64,000 nucleotides of DNA from Dyella tabacisoli (GTDB lineage Bacteria > Pseudomonadota > Gammaproteobacteria > Xanthomonadales > Rhodanobacteraceae). Every line of letters starts with the position of its first letter. Position 1 is the first letter of the stretch. The notes under the pieces are model-generated. The model saw only the letters and a program-made list of their open reading frames with translations. It did not search any database and was not told where the DNA came from. The DNA lies in assembly GCF_003350925.1 (NCBI RefSeq), contig NZ_KZ857175.1, forward strand, positions 124,001 to 188,000. Direction: 5' to 3'. Shown piece after piece: positions 52,719-61,198 of the stretch. A program made the position numbers and the translations under genes.

Positions 52719-53402
52719 ATGTACGTGCTGCATATCGCCAACAAGAACTACTCGTCCTGGTCGCTGCGGCCATGGGTGCTGTTGAGTGAGCTTGCCATCC
52801 CGTTTCAAGAGCAGTTGCTGCCTTTCGGGGAGGGGTCCAACTGGGCTGCGTTTCGTGCGTTTTCCCCGACCGGGCGGGTGCCGTGCCTGCGCGATGGCGA
52901 TACGGTGGTGTGGGATTCGATGGCGATTGCCGAATATCTGGCTGAGCGACATCCGGGAGTCTGGCCAGCCGATGCAGCAGCGCGTGCCTGGGCTCGCTGC
53001 GCAACAGCGGAGATGCATTGCGGCTTTGCAGCCTTGCGCCAGCATTGCTCGATGAATTGCGGTATCCGCGTTCGTTTGCACGACATGCCGGCGGCGTTGC
53101 AGGCCGACATCGCGCGCATCGACGAACTGTGGAGCGAGGGGCTGGCGCGTTTTGGCGGCCCCTTTCTTGCCGGCAATGCGTTTACCGCAGTCGATGCGTT
53201 CTATGCGCCAGTGGCGTTTCGCATTCAGACCTATGGGTTGGCGATGAGCCCGCAGGCCGCGGCTTATGTGACGCGTTTACTCGGCCTGCCTTCCATGCGC
53301 GATTGGCTGACGGCTGCGCTTGGCGAAACCTGGCGCGACCTGGCCCATGAAGAGGAGGCCAGGCATGCGGGCACGTGGCTGGAGGATCTGCGTCACGGCT
53401 AA
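52719..53402 (+). CDS. Glutathione S-transferase family protein
   Basis: A 227-residue GST: thioredoxin-like N-terminal domain (MYVLHIANKNYSSWSLRPWVLLSEL, with the NYSSWSLR motif of this bacterial group and GRVPCLRDGD plus DSMAIAEYL for glutathione binding) and an all-helical C-terminal domain. It probably conjugates or reduces electrophiles with glutathione in the cytoplasm. A second, different GST is encoded convergently 34 bp beyond its stop. The pair shares a small hairpin between their ends. Confidence 0.92.
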   Translation: MYVLHIANKNYSSWSLRPWVLLSELAIPFQEQLLPFGEGSNWAAFRAFSPTGRVPCLRDGDTVVWDSMAIAEYLAERHPGVWPADAAARAWARCATAEMHCGFAALRQHCSMNCGIRVRLHDMPAALQADIARIDELWSEGLARFGGPFLAGNAFTAVDAFYAPVAFRIQTYGLAMSPQAAAYVTRLLGLPSMRDWLTAALGETWRDLAHEEEARHAGTWLEDLRHG

Positions 53403-53403
53403 T

Positions 53404-53427
53404 TTGGGCCCGGTAGTTCGGGCCCAA
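53404..53427. terminator. Short hairpin between two convergent GST genes
   Basis: Arms TTGGGCCCG (53404-53412) and CGGGCCCAA (53419-53427) with a 6-base loop. No U-run, so it is a weak terminator candidate serving both genes. Confidence 0.45.
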
Positions 53428-53436
53428 TCGCTCGCA

Positions 53437-54066
53437 CTACCAACCGCTCAAGCCTTCCAGCTCGTAGAGTTTTTTCCAGCTCGGGCGTGCGCGAAGTAAA
53501 TCCGCCAGCAGCTTGAGTGCAGGCCATTCGGTGGCTGGTCGCGGCATATTGCGCGACCAGCGCATCAGCATGGCGAGCAGCAGGTCGGCAGCGGAAATAT
53601 CCCGGCCCAGCAGATACGGGCCATGTGCGGCGAGATGGGATTGCAGATGATCCCAGACCGCTTCGATCTTGTGCTGCAAGGCGCTGCGCTGCAGCGGGGA
53701 GTGCTCCGCTGCGCCGAGGTCGGCGGGGTAGAACCAGAATCGATACGTCGATGCCAGCGCGTTGCTGAGATAGACGATCCATTGCAGCCAGGCTTCACGC
53801 TCGGCACTGCCCGGTGGCGGCGCCAGCCCGGCCTCGGGATGCCGCTCGGCCAGCATCATCAACAAGGCCGCCGACTCGGTGCGTGGCCGTCCATCGATTA
53901 TCAGGGTCGGTACCTTGCCCAGCGGATTGAGCTTGAGGTAGGCCGGGTCGTGCTGTGCGCCGGTATCGATATCGACCGTCACTAGCTGGTACGGCGCGCC
54001 GATTTCCAGCAGCGCCAGATGTACCGCCATGCTTGCGGTGCCGGGGGAGTAGTACAGCGTGTACAT
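53437..54066 (-). CDS. Glutathione S-transferase family protein
   Basis: A 209-residue GST of the beta/theta-like bacterial type: MYTLYYSPGTASMAVHLALLEIG at the start, LNPLGKVPTLIIDG and RPRTESAALLMMLAERHP form the glutathione site, and the helical C-terminal domain contains GRDISAADLLLAMLMRW. Different enough from the neighbour at 52719 to be an old divergence rather than a recent duplication. Upstream on the same strand are a Pr6Pr membrane protein and ubiE; the gap to the former is 23 bp, so the three may share a transcript. Confidence 0.92.
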   Translation of the reverse strand: MYTLYYSPGTASMAVHLALLEIGAPYQLVTVDIDTGAQHDPAYLKLNPLGKVPTLIIDGRPRTESAALLMMLAERHPEAGLAPPPGSAEREAWLQWIVYLSNALASTYRFWFYPADLGAAEHSPLQRSALQHKIEAVWDHLQSHLAAHGPYLLGRDISAADLLLAMLMRWSRNMPRPATEWPALKLLADLLRARPSWKKLYELEGLSGW

Positions 54067-54089
54067 GGGGTGTACCTCGGGATAGGGGT

Positions 54090-54737
54090 TTATCTATGCG
54101 TTATGCGGGTTTGCCGGCGACCGAGCGCAAGCAGGGCACAGGCCACCGCGATAAAGGCCAGCAACACGGCGCAGGCATCTATGCAGACCTGTGCATAGCC
54201 AAGTTTGGATACATCGAGGAAAGGATAGGGATACCAGTCGTTCACCGCGCCCCGCGCCAGCACGTAGACAAAGTAGGCGGCCGGATAGAGCTGCCAGAAA
54301 CCGATCTGCCGCCAGCGCAAGCTGGTCTTGGGCACGGCGAGCCACCAATGCAGCAGGAACAGCACGGGCATCACGTCGTGCAGGATCACGTCGGCGACCA
54401 ACTGCCAGCCCTCGGGGTGCCATAGCTGGCGCAGCAATACGTTGTAGAGCGCGCTGACGACGACAATGCTCATCGCGATACAGGTATGTACGCCGGGACG
54501 GCCAAAGGTCCGGCTGATCGGTCCGCGCGGACCAAGCGCGGCGGCCGTCAGTGCGCAGGCCACCAGGAGGTTAGTCAGGATGGTGAAAAAACCGAAATAA
54601 ATCCACACGCCGGCCCATGCGCCGTCACCGTTCGAGCGGGTCAGTTGAATCGACAGATAAAGCTGCACGACCAGCGCAAACCATCCGAGCAGGGCTGCGG
54701 CGGCCGCAAAGAGGCGATGGTTGCCTGACGGCATCAT
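54090..54737 (-). CDS. Pr6Pr-family membrane protein
   Basis: A 215-residue protein with six membrane segments (for example LFAAAAALLGWFALVVQLYLS and IYFGFFTILTNLLVACALTAA) and the motif RPGVHTCIAMSIVVVSALYN, LHDVMPVLFLLHWWLAVPK and WYPYPFLDVSKLGY that mark the Pr6Pr group, related to FAR-17a/AIG1-type proteins. Function unknown in bacteria. The start at 54737 (or 54734) was chosen; longer frames overlap ubiE. It follows ubiE by 13 bp on the same strand. Confidence 0.85.
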   Translation of the reverse strand: MMPSGNHRLFAAAAALLGWFALVVQLYLSIQLTRSNGDGAWAGVWIYFGFFTILTNLLVACALTAAALGPRGPISRTFGRPGVHTCIAMSIVVVSALYNVLLRQLWHPEGWQLVADVILHDVMPVLFLLHWWLAVPKTSLRWRQIGFWQLYPAAYFVYVLARGAVNDWYPYPFLDVSKLGYAQVCIDACAVLLAFIAVACALLALGRRQTRITHR

Positions 54738-54750
54738 GGCCCGCGAAGCA

Positions 54751-55527
54751 TTACAGCTTGTATGCCCGATGGATGGCGACGATGCCGTTGCTGAGGTTGC
54801 GCACCTCGACGCGGCCGAACCCGGCACGCTCCATCATGCCTTTGAGCGTTTGCTGATCCGGGTGTTTGCGGATCGACTCGGCCAGGTATTGATAGCTGTC
54901 GGCGTCGCCGGCAAACAATTGGCCCAGCCTGGGCAGCAGCTTGAACGAATGAAAGTCGTAGAGCTTGCCGAAGAATTCGCTCTGTACTTTGGAGAACTCC
55001 AGCACCAGCGCGCGGCCACCGGGCTTGAGTACGCGGCAGATATCGGCCAGTGCCTTGTCTTTATCGGTCACATTGCGCAGGCCGAACGCCATGGTGACCG
55101 CATCGAAGCTGTTATCGGGGAACGGCAGCACTTCGGCATTGAGCTGAGCCCAGCGCAGGCCCGAAACCAGGCCGCGATCCGTCATGCGATCGCGGCCGAC
55201 GCCTAGCATGGCCGCATTGATATCGCCGACCACCACCTCGCCCTCATCGCCGACGACGGGCTTGAGCAAGGCGGCGATGTCGCCGGTACCGCCGGCCAGG
55301 TCCAGCACGCGGTCGCCACGGCGTACACCGCTGACGGCGACAAAGTGGCGTTTCCACAAGCGATGGATGCCGAACGACATCAAGTCGTTCATCAAATCGT
55401 AGTTGCGCGCGACCGAGGTAAACACCTGGCCGACCAGCTTCTGCTTGTCGGCGAGGGGGACGTCGCGGAAACCGAAATGGGTGGTCGGGATCTCGGTGGT
55501 TTTGGGCTGCTCGTTCATGGGCGACAT
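54751..55527 (-). CDS. ubiE: Ubiquinone/menaquinone C-methyltransferase UbiE
   Basis: A 258-residue S-adenosylmethionine-dependent methyltransferase that methylates the ring carbon in ubiquinone (and menaquinone) synthesis. The family signatures [18 protein letters not shown], motif [13 protein letters not shown] and [17 protein letters not shown] are all present, and the N-terminal [17 protein letters not shown] is typical. Met 4 (55518) is an alternative start. First gene of a possible unit with the Pr6Pr and GST genes. Confidence 0.96.
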   Translation of the reverse strand: MSPMNEQPKTTEIPTTHFGFRDVPLADKQKLVGQVFTSVARNYDLMNDLMSFGIHRLWKRHFVAVSGVRRGDRVLDLAGGTGDIAALLKPVVGDEGEVVVGDINAAMLGVGRDRMTDRGLVSGLRWAQLNAEVLPFPDNSFDAVTMAFGLRNVTDKDKALADICRVLKPGGRALVLEFSKVQSEFFGKLYDFHSFKLLPRLGQLFAGDADSYQYLAESIRKHPDQQTLKGMMERAGFGRVEVRNLSNGIVAIHRAYKL

Positions 55528-55942
55528 GCTACAGGAGGCGGTGCCTGAACTCAGCTATCGCCTGCCGCCAGGGGGCTGTGGGTAACGGCTGTGGGTAACC
55601 TGGCTAGCCTCGAATCTCGGCTGATGCTTTTTCTCCTCCCCTTCGGTCGCGGGGGAGGGAGTGAACGACCCACGCCATCAGAGATTCGACGCTAATCAAG
55701 TGTGGGTAAGGGGCGGCCAAAAGCGGTGAAAATAGAGCGTGCCATTCAATAATCGACGATGCATCAAGGTATTGACCAGGCCGAAGTTGTTTTATTTCCG
55801 TGTTTATGAGGATGCCGTCACAGGTTCGCCATAGTAATGGCAGCTCGCGCGGTGGGTTGACCGCGAGAGCATTGCCCGGCCGTAATATCGAGAGCTATAT
55901 TCGACGCCATTACAGTTTTGGGCTGGGTGGCCCGCTGACGAC
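55528..55942. other. Intergenic region upstream of the effector pair
   Basis: No gene seen. Holds a family A palindrome at 55631-55662 (CTCCCC-TTCGGTCGC-GGGGGAG). GC content falls towards 55940 as the effector/immunity pair begins. Confidence 0.6.
55631..55662. repeat. GC-rich palindromic repeat, family A (TTCGGTCGC loop variant)
   Basis: CTCCTCCCC and GGGGGAGGGAG arms around TTCGGTCGC, the loop also found in the units at 45808-45875 (reverse complement) and 63385-63450. Confidence 0.75.
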
Positions 55943-56545
55943 ATGGTTTCACATCGTCGCACTGTCCTATCGATTACTGTATCCATCTTTCTGATGACAG
56001 GATGCCGTCACGCTATGTCTACTCAAGTCGATACCAGAATCGAGCCGCCCGCCCAGACCAGCGCTGTTCCGCTGCGGTTCAAGGCACATAATTTTGCGGC
56101 GCACTGCTACAACACGCAAAGTTGCAGCGTTATCTACGACGACCACAACTTCACCCGGACCTATGAAGACGAGCCATCTGGCGCGCCGGACGCCCCAGAC
56201 TACAAGCGTCGTTGGGGAACCGCTTCATACCTGGGCATTGGTAACTTTCCGCCTCCGGCCGAGGTGCGCTGGACGTCCAGCGACGGTGTCGAGCATGAGG
56301 CCGAAGTGGATATCGGCGATATCTTCAAGAACGAGCTTATCTGGCATAACGTGCCGAAAGCGGACATGAAGGATTTTTACGAAGGGCCGGTCGCCGGCAT
56401 TCCCAACATTTTCCTTGAAGTGAATGATCGCACCATTAATGCCTATATGAAGATGCTCATTCCGACCAGGACCGAGCAAATTCCGGGAAATAAATATAGC
56501 TATGGCCGAGACGATCTTTTCCTGGCCTGGAGCCATACCTACTAA
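55943..56545 (+). CDS. Probable immunity lipoprotein for the adjacent DUF2235 effector
   Basis: A 200-residue protein with a lipoprotein signal peptide (ITVSIFLMTGC, lipid-modified Cys 21) and no other membrane part, so it faces the periplasm. The mature region has VIYDDHNFTRTYE, WTSSDGVEHEAEVDIGDIFK and LEVNDRTINAYMKMLIPT blocks that I recall from lipoproteins encoded next to DUF2235/Tle1-type phospholipase effectors. It lies 17 bp upstream of such an effector gene on the same strand. For Xanthomonadales type IV effectors the cognate immunity proteins are usually periplasmic lipoproteins, which supports the call. Lower GC than the housekeeping genes. Immunity function is inference. Confidence 0.75.
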   Translation: MVSHRRTVLSITVSIFLMTGCRHAMSTQVDTRIEPPAQTSAVPLRFKAHNFAAHCYNTQSCSVIYDDHNFTRTYEDEPSGAPDAPDYKRRWGTASYLGIGNFPPPAEVRWTSSDGVEHEAEVDIGDIFKNELIWHNVPKADMKDFYEGPVAGIPNIFLEVNDRTINAYMKMLIPTRTEQIPGNKYSYGRDDLFLAWSHTY

Positions 56546-56562
56546 TTCAGGGAGTGAATGAG

Positions 56563-58155
56563 ATGAGTGGTAAGGATTCCAAAGAAACACACAAGCTCGG
56601 CGAGGACGGCGTTCTGCAAGACGGCGTGCCGCATTACGTAGCAAGCCCCGAGAAACTACAAACCTATCAGGATGCCAGCCAGGCACTGTCGCATTTTCAG
56701 GTGCCGGTGTTGTTTGACGACACCAGGCTAGGCGCAAACAATAGACCCTGCGACCGGCTGTATGTAGCTGCGTTCGACGGCACCAGTAACGATAAAGATA
56801 AAGACCCTCTGCATGCGACCAACGTTGCCAAGATCGCAGACCAGATCGCAGCCTCAACCGGAAACAATGGCCACATTCAGGTCGGTTATTTCGCTGGTCC
56901 CGGTACGCAGGACAACGGTGCCACGCGCCTCTTTGATAGTGCGAGAGGGCATACCTATGACAAGCGTCTCGAACAGATGTACAAGCAGTTCACGGATCAA
57001 GCTTGGGAGTGGAAAAGGGACAACCCCGATGCCGAGATTCGTGTCGCCTGTATTGGTTTCAGCCGCGGCGCGGAACAAGCTGCCGGGTTTGCGCGCTTAG
57101 TGCATGAGCGTGGTATCCAAGACCCGACCGGTGCCAGGTATACGTTCGGGTTCGACGGACTTATTACCGATGCTAAATACAACAATCCTGCGTTGGTGGA
57201 GCCTAAACAGGTGGCCCAGGTTGAGGGTCTGTTCGACGCGGTCGGTACCGGCACACCGTATAAACGCGACCGGCGCCCACCACCCTCGGTAATCTCGGGC
57301 ATCCACATCATTGCCGCGGACGAGCGTCGCGGCACGTTTCCGTCCGATCGCATTATCCGCCCCGGCCTGTCGCCCGACGGGCGTTTCCTGGGGCTGACCG
57401 TGGCCGGTGCGCATTCGGATATTGGTGGCAGCTACCATCGCGACGGTCTTGCTGCACGCAGCCACAACCTGATGACTGACTATCTCAATGGATTGAGCAA
57501 CCGGCCGTTTCTTGCCAAAAGCGTCGAGCCGGACAATCCGAGTTTGAATGTCATACACCGCTCGGAAGAGAGCGCGCTATTCAAATTGCTGAGTAAGGTC
57601 GATCGCTCCAAGCCAGAGGGCCAGCACGACCTGCTGGTGCCGAAAAGCCAGGCGAAGGATATCGATCGCCCCATGCTCGCCGAACCGCGCGACGATGAGT
57701 TGAATAGGCAGTTTCGACGGCAGGCTGTAGGGATCCAGCCGGTGCCGCCGGCAACCACTCTTTTGAGTCACTCGGAGCATCCCGATCACGCGTTGTATCA
57801 GCAAGCGCGCGCTGCCGTGCATCGACTGGATACGCAACTCGGCCACAAGCCTGATGAGCGCAGCGACAGGTTGGCCGCATCCCTGACCGTGTCCGCACAA
57901 AAGAAAGGTTTGACGCAGATCGATCACGTAGTGCTGAGCGACAATAACCGTCCTGGCTCCTACGCATTCGCCGTGCAAGGCGAGCTGAATTCGGCGCTCA
58001 ATAAACTCGCCAAGGTCAACACCGATCAAGCGGTCAAGACGACCATCGAGCAGAGCAGCAGGGCCTGGCAGCGGCAAGCCAACGAGGCACAAGCAGGGCA
58101 GCCCGTACAAGCACAGCAGGAGCAAGCTCCGACGCGCGCACCACAACAGCGGTAG
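56563..58155 (+). CDS. DUF2235 phospholipase-type effector with C-terminal XVIPCD-like T4SS signal
   Basis: A 530-residue soluble protein without signal peptide. Residues about 65-330 form a DUF2235 (Tle1-like) alpha/beta hydrolase: YVAAFDGTSNDKDKD, nucleophile S167 in GFSRGA, and TVAGAHSDIGGSYHRDG with the probable catalytic Asp. From about residue 400 the tail (HPDHALYQQARAAVHRLD, DERSDRLAASL, GLTQIDHVVLSD, AFAVQGELN, and a Gln/Ala-rich end) has the features of the XVIPCD, the domain that docks effectors to VirD4 of the Xanthomonadales bacteria-killing type IV secretion system. ATG 56563 has AGGGAG about nine bases upstream; GTG 56554 is also in frame. It should hydrolyse membrane phospholipids of rival bacteria. 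No secretion genes are in this window. Confidence 0.85.
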   Translation: MSGKDSKETHKLGEDGVLQDGVPHYVASPEKLQTYQDASQALSHFQVPVLFDDTRLGANNRPCDRLYVAAFDGTSNDKDKDPLHATNVAKIADQIAASTGNNGHIQVGYFAGPGTQDNGATRLFDSARGHTYDKRLEQMYKQFTDQAWEWKRDNPDAEIRVACIGFSRGAEQAAGFARLVHERGIQDPTGARYTFGFDGLITDAKYNNPALVEPKQVAQVEGLFDAVGTGTPYKRDRRPPPSVISGIHIIAADERRGTFPSDRIIRPGLSPDGRFLGLTVAGAHSDIGGSYHRDGLAARSHNLMTDYLNGLSNRPFLAKSVEPDNPSLNVIHRSEESALFKLLSKVDRSKPEGQHDLLVPKSQAKDIDRPMLAEPRDDELNRQFRRQAVGIQPVPPATTLLSHSEHPDHALYQQARAAVHRLDTQLGHKPDERSDRLAASLTVSAQKKGLTQIDHVVLSDNNRPGSYAFAVQGELNSALNKLAKVNTDQAVKTTIEQSSRAWQRQANEAQAGQPVQAQQEQAPTRAPQQR

Positions 58156-58274
58156 AGCTGCCTTGCGACGCTTGGAGAAAGGCATCGCTTCGGCCGTATG
58201 GAGTGTCCTGATTGACCGGAGTACATCCAGATGTGCTCCGGTCTCTCACAGTGCGGCAGGCTTGCCGCCTTCTT

Positions 58275-58380
58275 TTAAACCACGCCATCCTTCATCACGA
58301 GGCTGACCCGCCGCATCGCGGTGATGTCGTCGAGCGGGTTGCCTGGAGCGGCGATGACGTCGGCGCGTTGGCCGACTGAG
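58275..58380 (-). pseudogene. 3' remnant of an amidohydrolase gene
   Basis: On the minus strand the codons read VGQRADVIAAPGNPLDDI, then a short bridge and VSLVMKDGVV before TAA at 58275-58277. This is the characteristic C-terminus of imidazolonepropionase-like metal-dependent amidohydrolases (GxxADxxxxxGNPLxDI...V.MKDGVV). Upstream the homology stops abruptly at about 58381, exactly where a family A palindrome begins, and the plsB gene follows. Everything 5' of this is missing. Confidence 0.65.
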
Positions 58381-58390
58381 GCAGGCTTTT

Positions 58391-58430
58391 AGCTCCTCCC
58401 CCTGCGAGCAGGGGGAGGTTGGGAGGGGGT
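58391..58430. repeat. GC-rich palindromic repeat, family A
   Basis: CTCCTCCCCCTGC...GCAGGGGGAGG followed by TTGGGAGGGGG, the consensus form of the family. It abuts the truncated amidohydrolase remnant. Confidence 0.85.
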
Positions 58431-58486
58431 GCGTTCTTGCCTTATGCAATGAAGCCGTCGTTCAAAACTCTGCAAGGCAAGGGCAT

Positions 58487-61099
58487 TCAATCCTTACCGT
58501 GATGCTGCCGATGCTCAGTCTCGACATGGCGACGATGCAGTTCATCGCTGGTCGAAGATTCGGTGGCAACAGCGGTGACCTCTTCGACGGGCTGCGGCTT
58601 GGCCGCCTCGGTATCGCCGCCCGGCGTGATTTTCAGAATCGAATGGCGTACTTCGCGTGACAGGATCACTCGCGCATCGCGCACCATGCCTTCCAGCACC
58701 TGGTCGTAGCCGAGCTTGCCGTCGGGGTCGGTCCAGACCACGCGGCTCTCGCGCAGTTTGTGGATGAAGCCACGGAACAGGGCTTTGTCGAAGAACTCCG
58801 GCGCAGACAATTCGTTGAGCAGACTCAAGCGCTGCGCGGTGAGCGTGCAGGCGTTTTCCAGCTCGGCGCCGGTGAGCGTGTGCGGGCCGTTTTTTACCAA
58901 GGCGGCAATCGTGATGTAGTAGCGCTCGAACGCCTGGATCAGGCTGCGCGCGATCACTTTCAGTTGATAGGCCGCATCGTCCTGGCCGGGGCCGCGCTCA
59001 AGCAGGCGGCCCTCGCCGGCCGATTCGAGCAGGCCGCGACGGACGAACAAGTCGATGGTTGCCTGCAACTGGGTAGCGAAGCCGTCCGTATCCCAGGGCA
59101 AGAACAGCTCGCCCTGGATAAATGGATAGATGATCTTGCCCAGGCGCAACACGGAGGCGCGCGACATGCGGCGGTTATTGAGGAAACAACAGGCCACCCA
59201 CGCGGCTGTCGCGGTGAGGTGCAGCACATTGTTGCGGAAGTAGCTGAGCAATACGGCTTGCTCGTCCTCCGTGACCAGTACGTCGCCAAGCGGGTGGCGT
59301 ACGCGGCGTATCCAGCCCATTTGTTCGCCATAGGCGATGATGCCGGCCGGGTCCATCGGAGTCATAGTGACGCGATCGGAATACGGCAGTTCGACCAACA
59401 GGGTCTTCATCAGCTCCAGTTGGGCGAGCAGGTCGTTTTCCGCCATCGCGTGCTTGGGGGTGGCTAGCAAAGCCAGCGCCAGCAGGTTGATCGGGTTGAC
59501 GTCGGCGGCGCGGTTGATATTGACCTGGATGCGTTCGCATAGCTGGTCGACCACACCGTTGAGCCATTCGGGCTTGGCATCCGGGTCGGTATCGGCGCTG
59601 CGCCAGTCGTGGCTGGCTGCGTCGAGCAACGGGTTCAGCTCGATCGGTTCGCCGAAATTCAATGCGACATGGCCGTAGCGTTGGCGCAATACCTTCAAGC
59701 CGCGCAACAGGCCGAACAGGGATTCCTTCTCTTTCGGTTTGCCGCTGAGTTCGCCGATGTAGGACTTGCCCTCCATCAGTTTCTCGTAGCCGATATATAC
59801 CGGCTGGAACAGCACTGGACGACGCGGCGCACGCAGGAACGCGCGCACCGTCATCATCAGCATGCCGGCACGCGGCGCCAGCAAGCGACCGGTGCGCGAG
59901 CGACCGCCTTCGATGAAGTATTCGATCGGCACGCCGCGATCGATCAATTGCGCCAGATATTCGTTGAACACCACCGAATACAAGGCATTGCCCTTGAAGC
60001 TGCGCCGCAGGAAGAACGCGCCGCCACGCCGCAGAATGGGTCCGATGCCCGGCAGGTTGAGGTTTACGCCGGCGGCGATATGCGGCACCACCACGCCGGC
60101 CTTATGCAGCTGGTAGCTGAGCAGCAGATAGTCGGTATGGCTGCGGTGGCAGGGTACGTAAACCACCTCGTGGCCCGGTGCGGCGGCACGGGCTTTGTCG
60201 AAATGGTGCATGGCGATGCCGTCATACAGCTTGTTCCAGAAATTGGACAGCAGGAACGACACCGAGCGCACGACCGGATGCGAATAATCGGCGGCGATTT
60301 CCATCGCCAATTTCTTTGCCTTATGCCATGCCTTGGCATGGCTGATGTTTTCCTTGGCCATGGTCGAGGCAATGGCCGCGCGCACGGGCTCGGCATTGAG
60401 TACCGCATCGACCACGGTGCGGCGATGCGACAGATCGGGGCCAATCACCGCCGCACGGATGCGGTGAAAGTGCGTGCGCAGCACGCGGGCCAGCTTGCGG
60501 GTAAAGCGTTCCGGGCGAATGTCGCCGGCCTCTTGCAAGGCCGTGCGCAGCGATACCGGGGCTGAGAAATGCACCACGGTATCGCGGCCGTTGAGCAGCA
60601 GTGCCAGCAGGCGGCGGAAGCGGCCGACCATGACCCAGTTTTCCGAGAACAGCACGCTGAACCAGCCAGATTCGCGATTGGGCGCGCGGCCGACATAGAT
60701 CGACACCGGCACGATTTGAATATCGCGCTCAGGCTGGCCTTCGAGCGAACGCAGCAGTTGATTGAGCGATTCGTTCGGCACGCGATGACGGTTGCGTCCA
60801 AACAAGCCGCCGTCGCGGCGCGTCAATGCGAACATCGAGCGCTTGCGGCGAGTGCCCGATAACAGTTGCATCGGGCTGGGCAGGCCTGCTTCGCGGCAGG
60901 CGCGCTCCAGAATCAGCGCGTCGGAAAAGCCGTCGCGCTCGATCACATAGCAAACCGGCGTGCCGGGTTGCAGCAAGGTCGCCGGTTCGGCCGGATCGCG
61001 CCGCAGGCGTACCCAGGGCTGCAGCAACTGCCCGGCTAGATGGAACCACCAGGGCGAGCGGCTGCGTGCGGGGGAATCTAAAGTCGGCGTGTTCTGCAT
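58487..61099 (-). CDS. plsB: Glycerol-3-phosphate 1-O-acyltransferase PlsB
   Basis: The inner-membrane enzyme that acylates position 1 of sn-glycerol-3-phosphate with acyl-ACP or acyl-CoA, the first step of phospholipid synthesis. The 870-residue length fits the PlsB family (about 800-870). The acyltransferase motif I is H318-x4-D323 (HRSHTDYLL); GGAFFLRRSFKGNALY, FIEGGRSRTGRLLAPRAGML and the VFQPVYIGYE region are blocks II to IV. The ATG at 61099 was chosen since 18 upstream codons are not protein-like; a TACAAT just before it is a possible -10 element. The C-terminus carries an extra polar tail (HRRHVETEHRQHHGKD). Confidence 0.96.
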   Translation of the reverse strand: MQNTPTLDSPARSRSPWWFHLAGQLLQPWVRLRRDPAEPATLLQPGTPVCYVIERDGFSDALILERACREAGLPSPMQLLSGTRRKRSMFALTRRDGGLFGRNRHRVPNESLNQLLRSLEGQPERDIQIVPVSIYVGRAPNRESGWFSVLFSENWVMVGRFRRLLALLLNGRDTVVHFSAPVSLRTALQEAGDIRPERFTRKLARVLRTHFHRIRAAVIGPDLSHRRTVVDAVLNAEPVRAAIASTMAKENISHAKAWHKAKKLAMEIAADYSHPVVRSVSFLLSNFWNKLYDGIAMHHFDKARAAAPGHEVVYVPCHRSHTDYLLLSYQLHKAGVVVPHIAAGVNLNLPGIGPILRRGGAFFLRRSFKGNALYSVVFNEYLAQLIDRGVPIEYFIEGGRSRTGRLLAPRAGMLMMTVRAFLRAPRRPVLFQPVYIGYEKLMEGKSYIGELSGKPKEKESLFGLLRGLKVLRQRYGHVALNFGEPIELNPLLDAASHDWRSADTDPDAKPEWLNGVVDQLCERIQVNINRAADVNPINLLALALLATPKHAMAENDLLAQLELMKTLLVELPYSDRVTMTPMDPAGIIAYGEQMGWIRRVRHPLGDVLVTEDEQAVLLSYFRNNVLHLTATAAWVACCFLNNRRMSRASVLRLGKIIYPFIQGELFLPWDTDGFATQLQATIDLFVRRGLLESAGEGRLLERGPGQDDAAYQLKVIARSLIQAFERYYITIAALVKNGPHTLTGAELENACTLTAQRLSLLNELSAPEFFDKALFRGFIHKLRESRVVWTDPDGKLGYDQVLEGMVRDARVILSREVRHSILKITPGGDTEAAKPQPVEEVTAVATESSTSDELHRRHVETEHRQHHGKD

Positions 61100-61198
61100 C
61101 GGCCAATTGTAACCGCTGCGTCGGTTAGGCTTTTGTTGGAAATCACCCTGCACGCGATGAGATAAGTCCGTGAGCTGCCCAGCCTGTTGGCCGAGCTA

